Of a stretch of 64,000 nucleotides of DNA, positions 41,953-49,856 are shown piece by piece. The translations under genes were made by a program, and so were the position numbers. The DNA is from Geodermatophilus dictyosporus (lineage in GTDB: Bacteria; Actinomycetota; Actinomycetes; Mycobacteriales; Geodermatophilaceae). Location: positions 214,596 to 278,595 of the forward strand of contig NZ_FOWQ01000007.1 of the NCBI RefSeq assembly GCF_900115505.1, in the 5' to 3' direction. The notes beneath the pieces are model-generated. The model did no database searches and had not been told where the DNA came from. It saw nothing but the letters and a program-made list of their open reading frames with translations. Positions within the stretch are counted from its first letter, which is position 1; every line of letters starts with the position of its first letter.

Positions 41953-42828
41953 ATGATCACGGTCAGCGGACTGACCAAGGACTACGGCGGCCGGAGGGTC
42001 GTCGACGAGGTGTCGTTCGAGCTGGAGCCCGGCACGGTGACCGGCTTCCTCGGCCCCAACGGCGCCGGCAAGAGCACCACGATGCGGATGGTCACCGGGC
42101 TGGTGCCCGCGTCGTCCGGCACCGCGCTGGTGGCCGGCCGGCCCTACACGTCGCTGCCCAACCCGGGGGCGGTCATGGGCACCCTGCTCGACGCCGCCGC
42201 GGTGCACCCCGGACGCACCGGGCGGACGCACCTGCGGCTGCTGGCCTCGACCATCGGTGTCCCGGCTCCGCGGGTCGACGAGGTGCTGGAGATGGTCGAC
42301 CTCACCGCCGCGGGCGGTCGCCGGATCGGCGGCTACTCGCTGGGGATGCGGCAGCGGCTCGGGATCGCGGCGGCGCTGCTGGCCGACCCGCCGGTGCTCA
42401 TGTTCGACGAGCCGGCCAACGGCCTGGACCCGGAGGGCATCCGCTGGATGCGCGACCTCCTGCGCGGCCACGCGGCCCGCGGCGGCACGGTGCTGCTGTC
42501 GAGCCACCTGCTCGGCGAGGTCGAGCACACCGTCGACCGCCTGCTGGTCATCGGCTCCGGCCGGATCGTCGCCGACGGCCCGATCCACGAGCTCCTGGCC
42601 GGCGACGGGACGGCGGTGCGGCCGGCCGACGCAGCGTCCTTCGAGCCGGCGCTCAGGGCCGCCGGGCTCGAGGTCCAGCACCGCGACGGCGGCGTCCTCG
42701 TCGTCCCGGGTGCCTCGCCGGACCGGATCGGCGCCCTGGCGGCCGCCGGTGGCCACGCCCTGGTCGACCTGCGGCCCTCCGAGCAGGGCCTGGAGGAGCT
42801 GTTCTTCCAGCTCACCGACGCGTCATGA
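41953..42828 (+). CDS. ABC exporter ATPase
   Basis: A 291-residue ABC ATPase with Walker A GPNGAGKST, signature YSLGMRQRL (LGMRQ in place of LSGGQ, usual for this ABC-2/bacitracin-export type), Walker B VLMFDEP, and switch histidine in LSSHLLGEVEH. It powers the coupled permease that follows. The ATG at 41953 has GGCGAGGAG upstream. Likely substrates are peptide or lipid-linked antibiotics, in line with the divergent two-component system, but this is inferred from context only. Confidence 0.93.
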   Translation: MITVSGLTKDYGGRRVVDEVSFELEPGTVTGFLGPNGAGKSTTMRMVTGLVPASSGTALVAGRPYTSLPNPGAVMGTLLDAAAVHPGRTGRTHLRLLASTIGVPAPRVDEVLEMVDLTAAGGRRIGGYSLGMRQRLGIAAALLADPPVLMFDEPANGLDPEGIRWMRDLLRGHAARGGTVLLSSHLLGEVEHTVDRLLVIGSGRIVADGPIHELLAGDGTAVRPADAASFEPALRAAGLEVQHRDGGVLVVPGASPDRIGALAAAGGHALVDLRPSEQGLEELFFQLTDAS

Positions 42829-43685
42829 CCGCCACCACGACCACCCCGCGCACGACCACCCCGCACACGACCACCCCGCGCACGACCACTCCGCCCCGAG
42901 AGGCACCTGACATGAGCACCACCACCGCCCCGGCCACCGCCACCGCCGTCGTCCCGGCCCCCGCGTCGACCGCCCGCCGGACCGGGCCCTCCTTCCCGGC
43001 GCTGACCGGCCTGGAGGTCCGCAAGTCCCTGTCCACCCGCTCCGGCAGGTCGGTGGCCGCGCTGGCCGTGCTGGTCGGCCCGCTCGGCGTCCTCCTGGCC
43101 ACCACGACCAGCGGCGGCGCGGTCGCCGCCGCGATGGCCCTCGGGATCATGGGCATGCTCATCGCCCTGGTCCTGCTCGCCCTCGGCGTCCTCTCGACGG
43201 CGGGGGAGTGGACGCACCGGAGCGTGCAGACGACCTACCTGCTCGTCCCCCGGCGCGGGCGGGTGCTGGCCGCGAAGGCCGCGGCCATGGCGCTGCTCGG
43301 CCTGGTGCTCGCGTCCGTGGGTGTCGGGCTGGCCGTGGGGGCGCTCGCCCTGTTCACCACCGGCGTGACCTGGTTCGCGGCCGGTCAGGCCGTGGCCGCG
43401 GTGATCGCCTCCGGGGCGGCGTTCACGGTCATCGGCGCCGGGATCGGTGCGGCGGTCGGCAACTCGGCCGCGGCGCTGACCGGGACCTACCTGACGGTGC
43501 TCGGCATCCTGCCGGTGCTGAACTCGGTGGAGCCGGAGATCGCCGCCAGGCTCGACCCGGCCGGCGCGGTCGTGACGCTGGCGCAGCACGGGGCGGCGAC
43601 CACGCCGATCGCGGTGATCGCCGGCTGGGTGGTCGTCTCCACAGTCACCGGGGTGCTCGTCACCCGTCGCCGCTCGGTGGCCTGA
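42825..43685 (+). CDS. ABC-2 type transporter permease
   Basis: An exporter membrane subunit of up to 286 residues with about six helices from residue 65 onward (GVLLATTTSGGAVAAAMAL, LGIMGMLIALVLLALGVLS and others) and the conserved cytoplasmic EWTHRSVQTTYLLVPRRGR that contacts the ATPase. Two starts are possible. The ATG at 42825 overlaps the ATPase stop. The ATG at 42912 has a GAGAGG site and would skip a Thr/Pro/His-rich leader made by four 15-base repeats. The second may be the true start. Confidence 0.88.
   Translation: MTATTTTPRTTTPHTTTPRTTTPPREAPDMSTTTAPATATAVVPAPASTARRTGPSFPALTGLEVRKSLSTRSGRSVAALAVLVGPLGVLLATTTSGGAVAAAMALGIMGMLIALVLLALGVLSTAGEWTHRSVQTTYLLVPRRGRVLAAKAAAMALLGLVLASVGVGLAVGALALFTTGVTWFAAGQAVAAVIASGAAFTVIGAGIGAAVGNSAAALTGTYLTVLGILPVLNSVEPEIAARLDPAGAVVTLAQHGAATTPIAVIAGWVVVSTVTGVLVTRRRSVA
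42836..42895 (+). repeat. Four tandem 15-base repeats at the permease N-terminus
   Basis: Four in-register copies of CACGACCACCCCGCG (42836-42850, 42851-42865, 42866-42880 and 42881-42895), the second and fourth with one or two changes. They encode repeated Thr-Thr-Thr-Pro-Arg/His. Copy number changes by slippage would keep the frame. They separate the overlapping ATG from the better-supported downstream ATG. Confidence 0.85.
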
Positions 43686-43704
43686 CCCGCACGACCACCA
43701 CCCG

Positions 43705-43741
43705 CTGACGGCCCTCTCGATCCCATCGAGGGGGCCGTCAG
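43705..43741. terminator. Bidirectional terminator between ABC operon and molybdo-enzyme operon
   Basis: A 17-bp stem with one G-T wobble and a CCC loop (CTGACGGCCCTCTCGAT at 43705-43721 pairing with 43725-43741) lies between two convergent gene ends (43685 and 43752), so it can serve both strands. Confidence 0.75.
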
Positions 43742-43751
43742 CGTGTGCTCG

Positions 43752-44411
43752 TCAGTCCCGGCGGCGGCCGAGGAGCCAGCCGACGACGACGCCGAGCAGC
43801 GTGAGGCCGGCGCCGCCGGCCGCGCCGACGGCCAGGGTCCGCAGGTCGGAGGACGGCGCGGCGGCCGCCGTACCGGTGGACACCTGCGGCGCCGGCACGG
43901 GAGCGGCGGCCGGAGCCGGTGCCGCGGCGTCCGTGGAGCTCACCGCGGCGGCCGAGGGGCGGGGCGCCGCGGCACCGGTCAGCTCGGCGTCGACGGCGGT
44001 GAAGAACTGGCCGGCCATGCGCTTGGCGACGCCGGTGATCATCCGCTGGCCCACCCCGGCCACCGGCCCGCCGACCACCGCGTCGGCCGAGTAGGTGAGC
44101 GTCGTCGTCCCCTCGTCGGACGGCGTCAGCTCGATCGTCACGGTCGCCCGGACGTTGCCCGGCGCCCCGGCCCCGGACGCGTGCATGACGTAGGACCGCG
44201 GCGGCTGCTGGTCGGACAGCCGCACCTCTCCCGCGTAGGTGCCCTTGACCGCGCCGACGCCCACCGCGACGTCCACGCGGTAGGAGTCCTCGCCCACCCG
44301 CGACAGCGACAGGCACCCCGGGATCGTCCGCGCGAGCACCTCCGGGTCGGTCAGCACCCGCCAGACGTCGTCCTGGCTCCCGTGCAGCACCGCCGAGCCG
44401 TCGAGGTTCAC
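43752..44411 (-). CDS. CoxG-like SRPBCC protein with membrane anchor
   Basis: A 219-residue CoxG-family protein. The SRPBCC domain (about 1-150; GSQDDVWRVLTDPEVLARTIPGC, DVAVGVGAVKGTYAGEV, TYSADAVVGGPVAGVGQRM) is followed by an Ala/Pro linker and a C-terminal helix near 195-214 ending in RRRD. CoxG proteins recruit or deliver electrons from molybdenum hydroxylases at the membrane. The GTG start overlaps the stop of the large-subunit gene, so it is made with the enzyme. Presence of a true anchor here supports coupling of substrate oxidation to the respiratory chain. Confidence 0.88.
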   Translation of the reverse strand: MNLDGSAVLHGSQDDVWRVLTDPEVLARTIPGCLSLSRVGEDSYRVDVAVGVGAVKGTYAGEVRLSDQQPPRSYVMHASGAGAPGNVRATVTIELTPSDEGTTTLTYSADAVVGGPVAGVGQRMITGVAKRMAGQFFTAVDAELTGAAAPRPSAAAVSSTDAAAPAPAAAPVPAPQVSTGTAAAAPSSDLRTLAVGAAGGAGLTLLGVVVGWLLGRRRD

Positions 44412-46822
44412 GCCGTCGCTCCCGTCCTGCGGGCGGACGCCGCCGTCCGCTCCGCCGTGTCGTCCCGCACCAGGTCGTAGAGCTCCGACGGCGAGATCGG
44501 CATCGCCGCGACCCGCCGGCCCACCGCGTCCTCGATCGCCGAGGCCAGCGCCGCCGACCCCGGGATGACCCCGGCCTCGCCGGCGCCCTTGATGCCCAGC
44601 GGGTTGAGCGGCGAGGGGGTCTGCTGGTGGTCGATGACCACGTCGGGCACCTCGGAGGCGTAGGGCACGAGGAAGTCCATGAACGAGGCGTTCTGCAACT
44701 GCCCGTCGGCGTCGTAGGCCATCCGCTCGTACAGCGCCCCGCCCACGCCCTGCGCGACGCCGCCGTGCACCTGCCCCTCGACGATCATCGGGTTCACCAC
44801 GTTGCCGCAGTCGTGCACCACGGCGTACTGGACGACGTCGATCTCCCACGTCTGCGGGTCGATCTCCACCACCGCGGCGTGCGCGCCCGAGGCGAACGTC
44901 GAGCGCAGCGGCGAGTAGTAGTCGCGGTGCTCCAGGCCCGGCGCGTCACCGGGGGCCACCGGCGGCTTCGTGTCGTCGTGGGTGGCGAACTGCGTCGCCT
45001 GCTTGGCCGCCTCGTCGAAGGCGTAGCGCAGCGGGTTGGACAGGACGGCGACCGTCCGCAGCGGGATCGACGCCCCCGGCGTCCCCTTCACCTGGACGAG
45101 GCCCTCGTCGATCTCGAGGTCCGACGGGTCGGCCTCCAGGACCTCGGCGGCGATCCGCAGCGCCTTCTCGCGCACGCCGCGGGCCGCCAGCGCCACCGCG
45201 TTGCCGCTCATCACCGCCGCCCGCGAGGCGAACGTGCCCACCGCGTAGCCGAAGCGGCGGGTGTCCCCGGTGTGCACCTCGACGTCCTCCATCGGCACCC
45301 CGAGCTCGGAGGCGACGATCTGGGCGAACACGGTCTCGTGGCCCTGGCCCTGCGAGGTCAGCCCGGTGGAGACCAGCACCTTGCCGCTGCCGAGCACCTG
45401 CACGTGCCCGCCCTCGTAGGGGCCCGGCCCGGTGCCCTCGACGTAGAGCGCCATCCCGGCGCCGAGCAGCTTCCCGCGCCCGGTCGCCTCCGCCCGGCGC
45501 TCCTCCACCGACTCCCAGCCCACCAGCGCGGTCAGCTTCTCCAGCAGCCCCGGGTAGTCGCCGGAGTCGTAGACCACCGGCCGGCCGTCCTGGAACGTCA
45601 GGTGGTGGTCGTAGGGGAACTGGTCGGGCGTGATCAGGTTCCGCCGGCGGACCTCGGCGCGGTCGAGGCCCAGGGAGTCGGCGATGCGGTCCATCGTCCG
45701 CTCCATCGCGAAGCAGCCCTGCGGCCGCCCCGCGCCGCGGTAGGGCGTGACGATGACGGTGTTCGTGTACAGGCTCTCGACCACCACCCGGTACACCGGG
45801 ATCACGTACGGGCCGACCAGCTGGGTCGCCGTGATGATCGGCACGATGATCCCGTACGGCGTGTAGGCGCCGTTGTCGTGCCAGACGTGCACGTCGAGCG
45901 CGGTGAGGCGGCCGTCGTCGTCGAACCCGACGGTGACCTGCTGCCGCTGCCCGCGCTCGTGCGCGCTGGACACGAAGTGCTCGCGGCGGTCCTCGGCCCA
46001 CTTGACCTCGCGGCCCAGCCGCATGGCCGCCATCGGCACCAGCAGCTCCTCGGGCCACGGGTGCACGATCTTGACGCCGAAGCCGCCGCCGACGTCGGGC
46101 GCGATGACCTCGACCCGGTCCAGCGACAGCTCCAGCTTCGCCGCGATCGCCGCGCGCACCGACGTGGAGGCCTGGGTGCTCGAGTAGACGCGCAGGCTGC
46201 CGTCGTCGGGGTCCCAGCGGGCGTGCACGCCCTTGCCCTCCAGCGGCGTGCAGGCGCTGCGCTCGATGGTCTGGGTGAAGGTCAGGGTGTGCGGCGAGGC
46301 GGCCAGCGCGGGCTCGACGTCGCCGGTCTCCTGGTGGTGCCGGGCGGCGACGTTGTCCGGGACGTCCGGGTGGACGCACGACTCGGCGGCGCGGGCGGTG
46401 TCGATGCCGACGACGACCGGCAGCTCCTCGTAGCTGACGACGATCCGCTCGGCGGCGTCCTCGGCCACGTACCGGTCGGTGGCCACGACCATCACCACCG
46501 GCTCGCCGACGTGGTTCACCACGCCGTCGGCCAGCGGGTGGCCGGTGCGCGGCGCGTGCAGCTGCGGGTGCGGGATGAGCACCGGCAGCGGCTCGGCCAT
46601 CGGGCCGGTGAGGTCCTCGTAGGTGTAGATGGCGACCAGGCCCTCGACGTCCAGCGCTCCCTCGACGTCGACGTCGGTGATGCGCGCGTGCGCGTGCGGG
46701 CTGCGCACGAAGGCCGCGGCCAGTGCGCCGGCCCCGATGTCGTCGAGGTAGCGGCCCCTCCCGGTGATCAGCCGGGCGTCCTCGCGCCGGCGGACCGGCT
46801 CGCCGAACAGCTTCGTGGTCAC
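44408..46822 (-). CDS. Molybdenum hydroxylase large subunit (xanthine dehydrogenase family)
   Basis: An 804-residue molybdopterin-binding subunit. The active-site loop reads PYRGAGR (360-366), the pattern of non-CO-oxidising or form II enzymes, not the AYxCSFR of true CO dehydrogenase. Family markers GGGFGVK (VGGGFGVK), GTGPGPYEGGHVQV, and the C-terminal catalytic Glu region GIKGAGEAGVIPG are present. It should hydroxylate a carbon next to nitrogen or an aldehyde using water. Linkage to a uracil-type permease and a ring-opening amidohydrolase suggests that the substrate is uracil or thymine (uracil/thymine dehydrogenase activity, giving barbiturate). The order M-S-L is coupled by 4-base overlaps. 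Confidence 0.9.
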   Translation of the reverse strand: MTTKLFGEPVRRREDARLITGRGRYLDDIGAGALAAAFVRSPHAHARITDVDVEGALDVEGLVAIYTYEDLTGPMAEPLPVLIPHPQLHAPRTGHPLADGVVNHVGEPVVMVVATDRYVAEDAAERIVVSYEELPVVVGIDTARAAESCVHPDVPDNVAARHHQETGDVEPALAASPHTLTFTQTIERSACTPLEGKGVHARWDPDDGSLRVYSSTQASTSVRAAIAAKLELSLDRVEVIAPDVGGGFGVKIVHPWPEELLVPMAAMRLGREVKWAEDRREHFVSSAHERGQRQQVTVGFDDDGRLTALDVHVWHDNGAYTPYGIIVPIITATQLVGPYVIPVYRVVVESLYTNTVIVTPYRGAGRPQGCFAMERTMDRIADSLGLDRAEVRRRNLITPDQFPYDHHLTFQDGRPVVYDSGDYPGLLEKLTALVGWESVEERRAEATGRGKLLGAGMALYVEGTGPGPYEGGHVQVLGSGKVLVSTGLTSQGQGHETVFAQIVASELGVPMEDVEVHTGDTRRFGYAVGTFASRAAVMSGNAVALAARGVREKALRIAAEVLEADPSDLEIDEGLVQVKGTPGASIPLRTVAVLSNPLRYAFDEAAKQATQFATHDDTKPPVAPGDAPGLEHRDYYSPLRSTFASGAHAAVVEIDPQTWEIDVVQYAVVHDCGNVVNPMIVEGQVHGGVAQGVGGALYERMAYDADGQLQNASFMDFLVPYASEVPDVVIDHQQTPSPLNPLGIKGAGEAGVIPGSAALASAIEDAVGRRVAAMPISPSELYDLVRDDTAERTAASARRTGATA

Positions 46823-47337
46823 CGGGCGTCCTCGCGCATGGTCGCGGCCGCGTGCCGGACGGCCTTCTTGATGTTGGCGTAGCCGGTGCACCGGCAGAGG
46901 TTGCCGCCGACGAGCTCGTCGACCTCCTCCTCGGTGATCTCCTGCGCCGCGTCCCGGGCCTCCAGCCCCGCGGCGATGGTCACCAGGAACCCCGGGGTGC
47001 AGTAGCCGCACTGCAGCGCGTGGCACTCGCGGAAGGCCTCCTGCACCGGGTGCAGCACCTGGCCGCCCCGGTGGTCGTCGCGGGCCAGGCCCTCCACGGT
47101 GGTCACCGCCGCGCCGTCCACCTGCACGGCGAGCACCAGGCAGGAGCGCACCGGCTCGCCGTCCACCAGCACCGTGCACGACCCGCAGACGCCGTGCGCA
47201 CAGCCGACGTGCGTGCCGGTCAGCCCCAGGTCGTCGCGCAGCGCGTCGGCGAGCACCCGGCGCACCGGCACGCGCGCTTCACGTGGAACACCGTTGACCG
47301 TCAGCGAGACGGTCCGCTCGGTGTCGATCGAGGTCAT
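46819..47337 (-). CDS. Molybdenum hydroxylase small [2Fe-2S] subunit
   Basis: A 172-residue iron-sulfur subunit with two [2Fe-2S] clusters. The plant-ferredoxin-like N-terminal cluster is GCAHGVCGSCTV with the further Cys in RSCLVLAV. The second is CGYCTPGF followed by CRCTGYANIKKAV. It passes electrons from the molybdenum centre to the FAD subunit. The ATG at 47337 overlaps the stop of the FAD-subunit gene and its own stop overlaps the large-subunit start, which indicates strict stoichiometry. Confidence 0.95.
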   Translation of the reverse strand: MTSIDTERTVSLTVNGVPREARVPVRRVLADALRDDLGLTGTHVGCAHGVCGSCTVLVDGEPVRSCLVLAVQVDGAAVTTVEGLARDDHRGGQVLHPVQEAFRECHALQCGYCTPGFLVTIAAGLEARDAAQEITEEEVDELVGGNLCRCTGYANIKKAVRHAAATMREDAR

Positions 47338-48212
47338 GCGGCGGTCCTCCCGGCCGCCTCCGCGGCGGCCTCGGCGAGCGTGCGTTCGGTCAGGACGCCG
47401 ACCAGCAGCCGCCGGTAGTCGGCCGTGGCGTGCAGGTCGGTGTCGGGGTCGACGAGGGTGCGGGCCAGCGCCCCGGCGGCGGCCCAGTCGGCGCTGTCGA
47501 CCGGCTTGCCGGCCACCGCCTCGGTGAGGTCGTGCACCTCGGGCACCAGCCCGACCGACAGGTAGGACGCGCGGACACCGGCCACCCGGCGGTCCTCGTC
47601 GAGCGTGACGACGACGGCGGCCCCGCAGACGGCGTAGTCCCCCTTGCGCCGGGCGATCTCGGCGAACGCCGTCCCCGACCGCTCCGGCAGCGCGGGGAAG
47701 AACGCGTCGACGACGACCGCCGGGCCGCTCAGCGAGGTCTCCAGCGGCCCGACGAACAGGTCCTGCCAGCCGACCTCCGCCCGCCCCGACGGCCGCGCCA
47801 CGGTCACCGACCCGCCGGTGAGCGCCAGCACCGCGGTCAGCTCACCCGAGGGGTCGGCGTGCGCGATCGAGCCGACCGTCGTCCCCCGGTTGCGGATCGC
47901 CGGGTGGGCGACGTTCGCCGTCGCCCGTGCCAGCAGGGGCTGGACGCCGGCCGCGCCGGCGTCGCGGAGCAGCCCGGCGTGCCGCACCAGGGCGCCCACG
48001 CGGACGCCGCCGGCGCTGGCCTCGACCCGGTCGAGCCCGGGCACCCGGTTGACGTCGACCAGCGTCGCCGGTGCGGCCAGCCGCATCGCCAGCAGCGGCA
48101 GCAGCGACTGCCCGCCGGCGAGCACCTTGGCGCCGTCGCCCTCCGCGGCGAGGACGTCGAGCGCCTCGTCGACCGAGTCGGGGTCCGCGTACCGGAAGGG
48201 CGGTGGCTTCAC
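47334..48212 (-). CDS. Molybdenum hydroxylase medium FAD subunit
   Basis: A 292-residue FAD-binding subunit of the CoxM/xanthine dehydrogenase FAD family. The first FAD motif is AGGQSLLPLLAMRL and the second NRGTTVGSIAHADPSGEL. A C-terminal CO-dehydrogenase-flavoprotein-type domain follows. It takes electrons from the iron-sulfur subunit and passes them to quinone or another acceptor. The GTG start overlaps the permease stop by 4 bases, which is unusual for CO dehydrogenase and ties substrate uptake to the enzyme. Confidence 0.93.
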   Translation of the reverse strand: MKPPPFRYADPDSVDEALDVLAAEGDGAKVLAGGQSLLPLLAMRLAAPATLVDVNRVPGLDRVEASAGGVRVGALVRHAGLLRDAGAAGVQPLLARATANVAHPAIRNRGTTVGSIAHADPSGELTAVLALTGGSVTVARPSGRAEVGWQDLFVGPLETSLSGPAVVVDAFFPALPERSGTAFAEIARRKGDYAVCGAAVVVTLDEDRRVAGVRASYLSVGLVPEVHDLTEAVAGKPVDSADWAAAGALARTLVDPDTDLHATADYRRLLVGVLTERTLAEAAAEAAGRTAA

Positions 48213-49687
48213 TTCTCGAGCATGTCCTTGCCGGACGTCCGGGTGCCGGGAACGCCGGGCCGGCCCACATGGTCGACCGACGACGGGTCGGCGGTGACCG
48301 CGTGCCGCCCGGTGTGGCCCAGCGCCGGTCCGGTGCCCTCGGCGAACCCGCGCTCCTCCACGAGCGCGGCCTTCATCTCCGCGGGGGCGACCGCCCGCGC
48401 CACGTGCCAGCCGGCCACGACGACGATCGTGCCGAACGCGATGCCGCTGAGCGGGAAGGTGTCGGTGATCTGGAGGGTCACGTTGCCGATCGCGATGATG
48501 ATCCCCGCGGCGAGCGGCACCAGGTTGATCGGGTTGGCGAAGTCGACCCGGTTCTCCTTCCAGATCTTCGCGCCGAGCAGGCCGATCATCCCGTAGAGCA
48601 CGACGGTGATCCCCCCGAGCACCCCGCCCGGGATGATGTTGATCAGCGCGCCGAACTTCGGGCACAGGCCGAGCAGGATCGCCACGACCGCCGCGACGTA
48701 GTAGGCCGCGGTCGAGTAGACCCGGGTGGCGGCCATGACGCCGATGTTCTCCGCGTAGGTGGTGGTCGGGGACCCGCCGACGGAGGTGGCGACGACGGTG
48801 CCGACGCCGTCGGCGAAGATCGCCCGCCCCATCACCGGGTCGAGGTCGCGCTTGGTCATCGCGGCCACGGCCTTGACGTGTCCGGCGTTCTCGGCGACGA
48901 GCGCGATGACCGCCGGGAGCACGAGCAGGCTGAAGTTCACCGAGAAGCTCGGCGCGGTGAACTGCGGCAGGCCGACCCAGTCGGCCTGGCCCACGGCGTC
49001 GAAGTTGATCCGGTCGCGGGTGACGATCTCCCCGGTGCCGTCGGGTGAGGTGATCTGGCCGACGGTGACGTCGAGCAGGATCGACAGCAGGTAGCCGAAC
49101 ACCAGGCCCAGCAGGATGGAGATGCGGGCCCAGAACCCGCGCAGCAGCAGCGAGGCGACGATGACGAAGACCATGGTCGCCAGCGCGACCCACTGGTCCT
49201 GCGGCCAGTAGACGCCGGCGACGACCGGGGCGAGGTTGAAGCCGATCAGCATGACGACGGCACCGGTGACGGCCGGCGGCAGCGCGGCGTTGATGGCCCG
49301 GGCCCCGACGACGTGGATGGCCACGCCGACCAGCGCGAGGACGACGCCGGCGACGAGGATCGAGCCGACGACGTCGCCGGAGTCCCCACCGTTGGCACGG
49401 ATGGCCACGACGCCACCGACGAAGGCGGCGCTGGTGCCCAGGTAGCTCGGCACCTTCCCCTGCACGATGAGCAGGAAGACGATCGTCGCGACGCCGCTCA
49501 TCATGATCGCGAGGTTGGCGTCCAGACCCATGATCAGGGGAAAGACGAAGGTCGCCCCGAACATCGCGACGACGTGCTGGGCGCCGATCCCGATCGTCCG
49601 CGGCCACGACAGGCGTTCGTCGGGGGCGACGGCCTCGCCGAGCGGCGGCGTCTTGCCGCCCGCGTAGAGCTTCCACCCGAACGCCAT
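48209..49687 (-). CDS. NCS2 family permease, probably uracil
   Basis: A 492-residue uracil-xanthine permease of the NCS2 (UraA/PbuX) fold with about 14 helices. The two functional glutamates are seen in ALVAENAGHVKAV and in GSPTTTYAENIGVMAATRVYS; the latter motif is of the uracil (UraA) rather than the xanthine type, though this is a motif reading, not proof. It imports a nucleobase with protons. The ATG at 49687 has GAGGAGG upstream. It is the first gene of the molybdo-enzyme operon and overlaps the FAD subunit start. A soluble 70-residue C-terminal tail follows the last helix. Confidence 0.93.
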   Translation of the reverse strand: MAFGWKLYAGGKTPPLGEAVAPDERLSWPRTIGIGAQHVVAMFGATFVFPLIMGLDANLAIMMSGVATIVFLLIVQGKVPSYLGTSAAFVGGVVAIRANGGDSGDVVGSILVAGVVLALVGVAIHVVGARAINAALPPAVTGAVVMLIGFNLAPVVAGVYWPQDQWVALATMVFVIVASLLLRGFWARISILLGLVFGYLLSILLDVTVGQITSPDGTGEIVTRDRINFDAVGQADWVGLPQFTAPSFSVNFSLLVLPAVIALVAENAGHVKAVAAMTKRDLDPVMGRAIFADGVGTVVATSVGGSPTTTYAENIGVMAATRVYSTAAYYVAAVVAILLGLCPKFGALINIIPGGVLGGITVVLYGMIGLLGAKIWKENRVDFANPINLVPLAAGIIIAIGNVTLQITDTFPLSGIAFGTIVVVAGWHVARAVAPAEMKAALVEERGFAEGTGPALGHTGRHAVTADPSSVDHVGRPGVPGTRTSGKDMLEK

Positions 49688-49781
49688 CGGGACCTCCTCG
49701 AGGGGCTGACCAGGCCCGGGAGGTGCGGTCGCCCCCCGGGAGGCCGTCAATCTGTCACGGGGTACCGGCGGGTGGAAGTGC

Positions 49782-49794
49782 CTCAGCGCTAAAT
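49782..49794. promoter_or_regulatory. Candidate operator shared with the carbamate kinase promoter
   Basis: CTCAGCGCTAAAT in the 169-base gap between the divergent permease and fdrA genes. Its core TCAGCGCTRAA recurs at 58441-58453 over the carbamate kinase promoter. AT-rich sequence follows (to about 49816), which stands out against the surrounding GC. Confidence 0.45.
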
Positions 49795-49843
49795 GGTCGT
49801 TTCGTTGCCGTACCGGGTCTCTCACCACTGAGGGACCGCCCGC

Positions 49844-49849
49844 TACGGT
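49844..49849 (+). promoter_or_regulatory. -10 box giving a leaderless fdrA mRNA
   Basis: TACGGT with 7 bases to the GTG at 49857. Identical hexamers with 6-7 base spacing precede the winged-helix gene and the carbamate kinase gene. Confidence 0.5.
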
Positions 49850-49856
49850 CGGCGGG

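Noticed and set aside
42836..42895. Short CRISPR-like array
   Set aside because: The 15-base units are directly contiguous without spacers and are in frame with the permease; this is a coding tandem repeat.
43752..48212. Aerobic carbon monoxide dehydrogenase (CoxLMS)
   Set aside because: The active-site loop is PYRGAGR, not the AYxCSFR of CO-oxidising form I enzymes, and the operon begins with a nucleobase permease. A CO-oxidising role is not supported.
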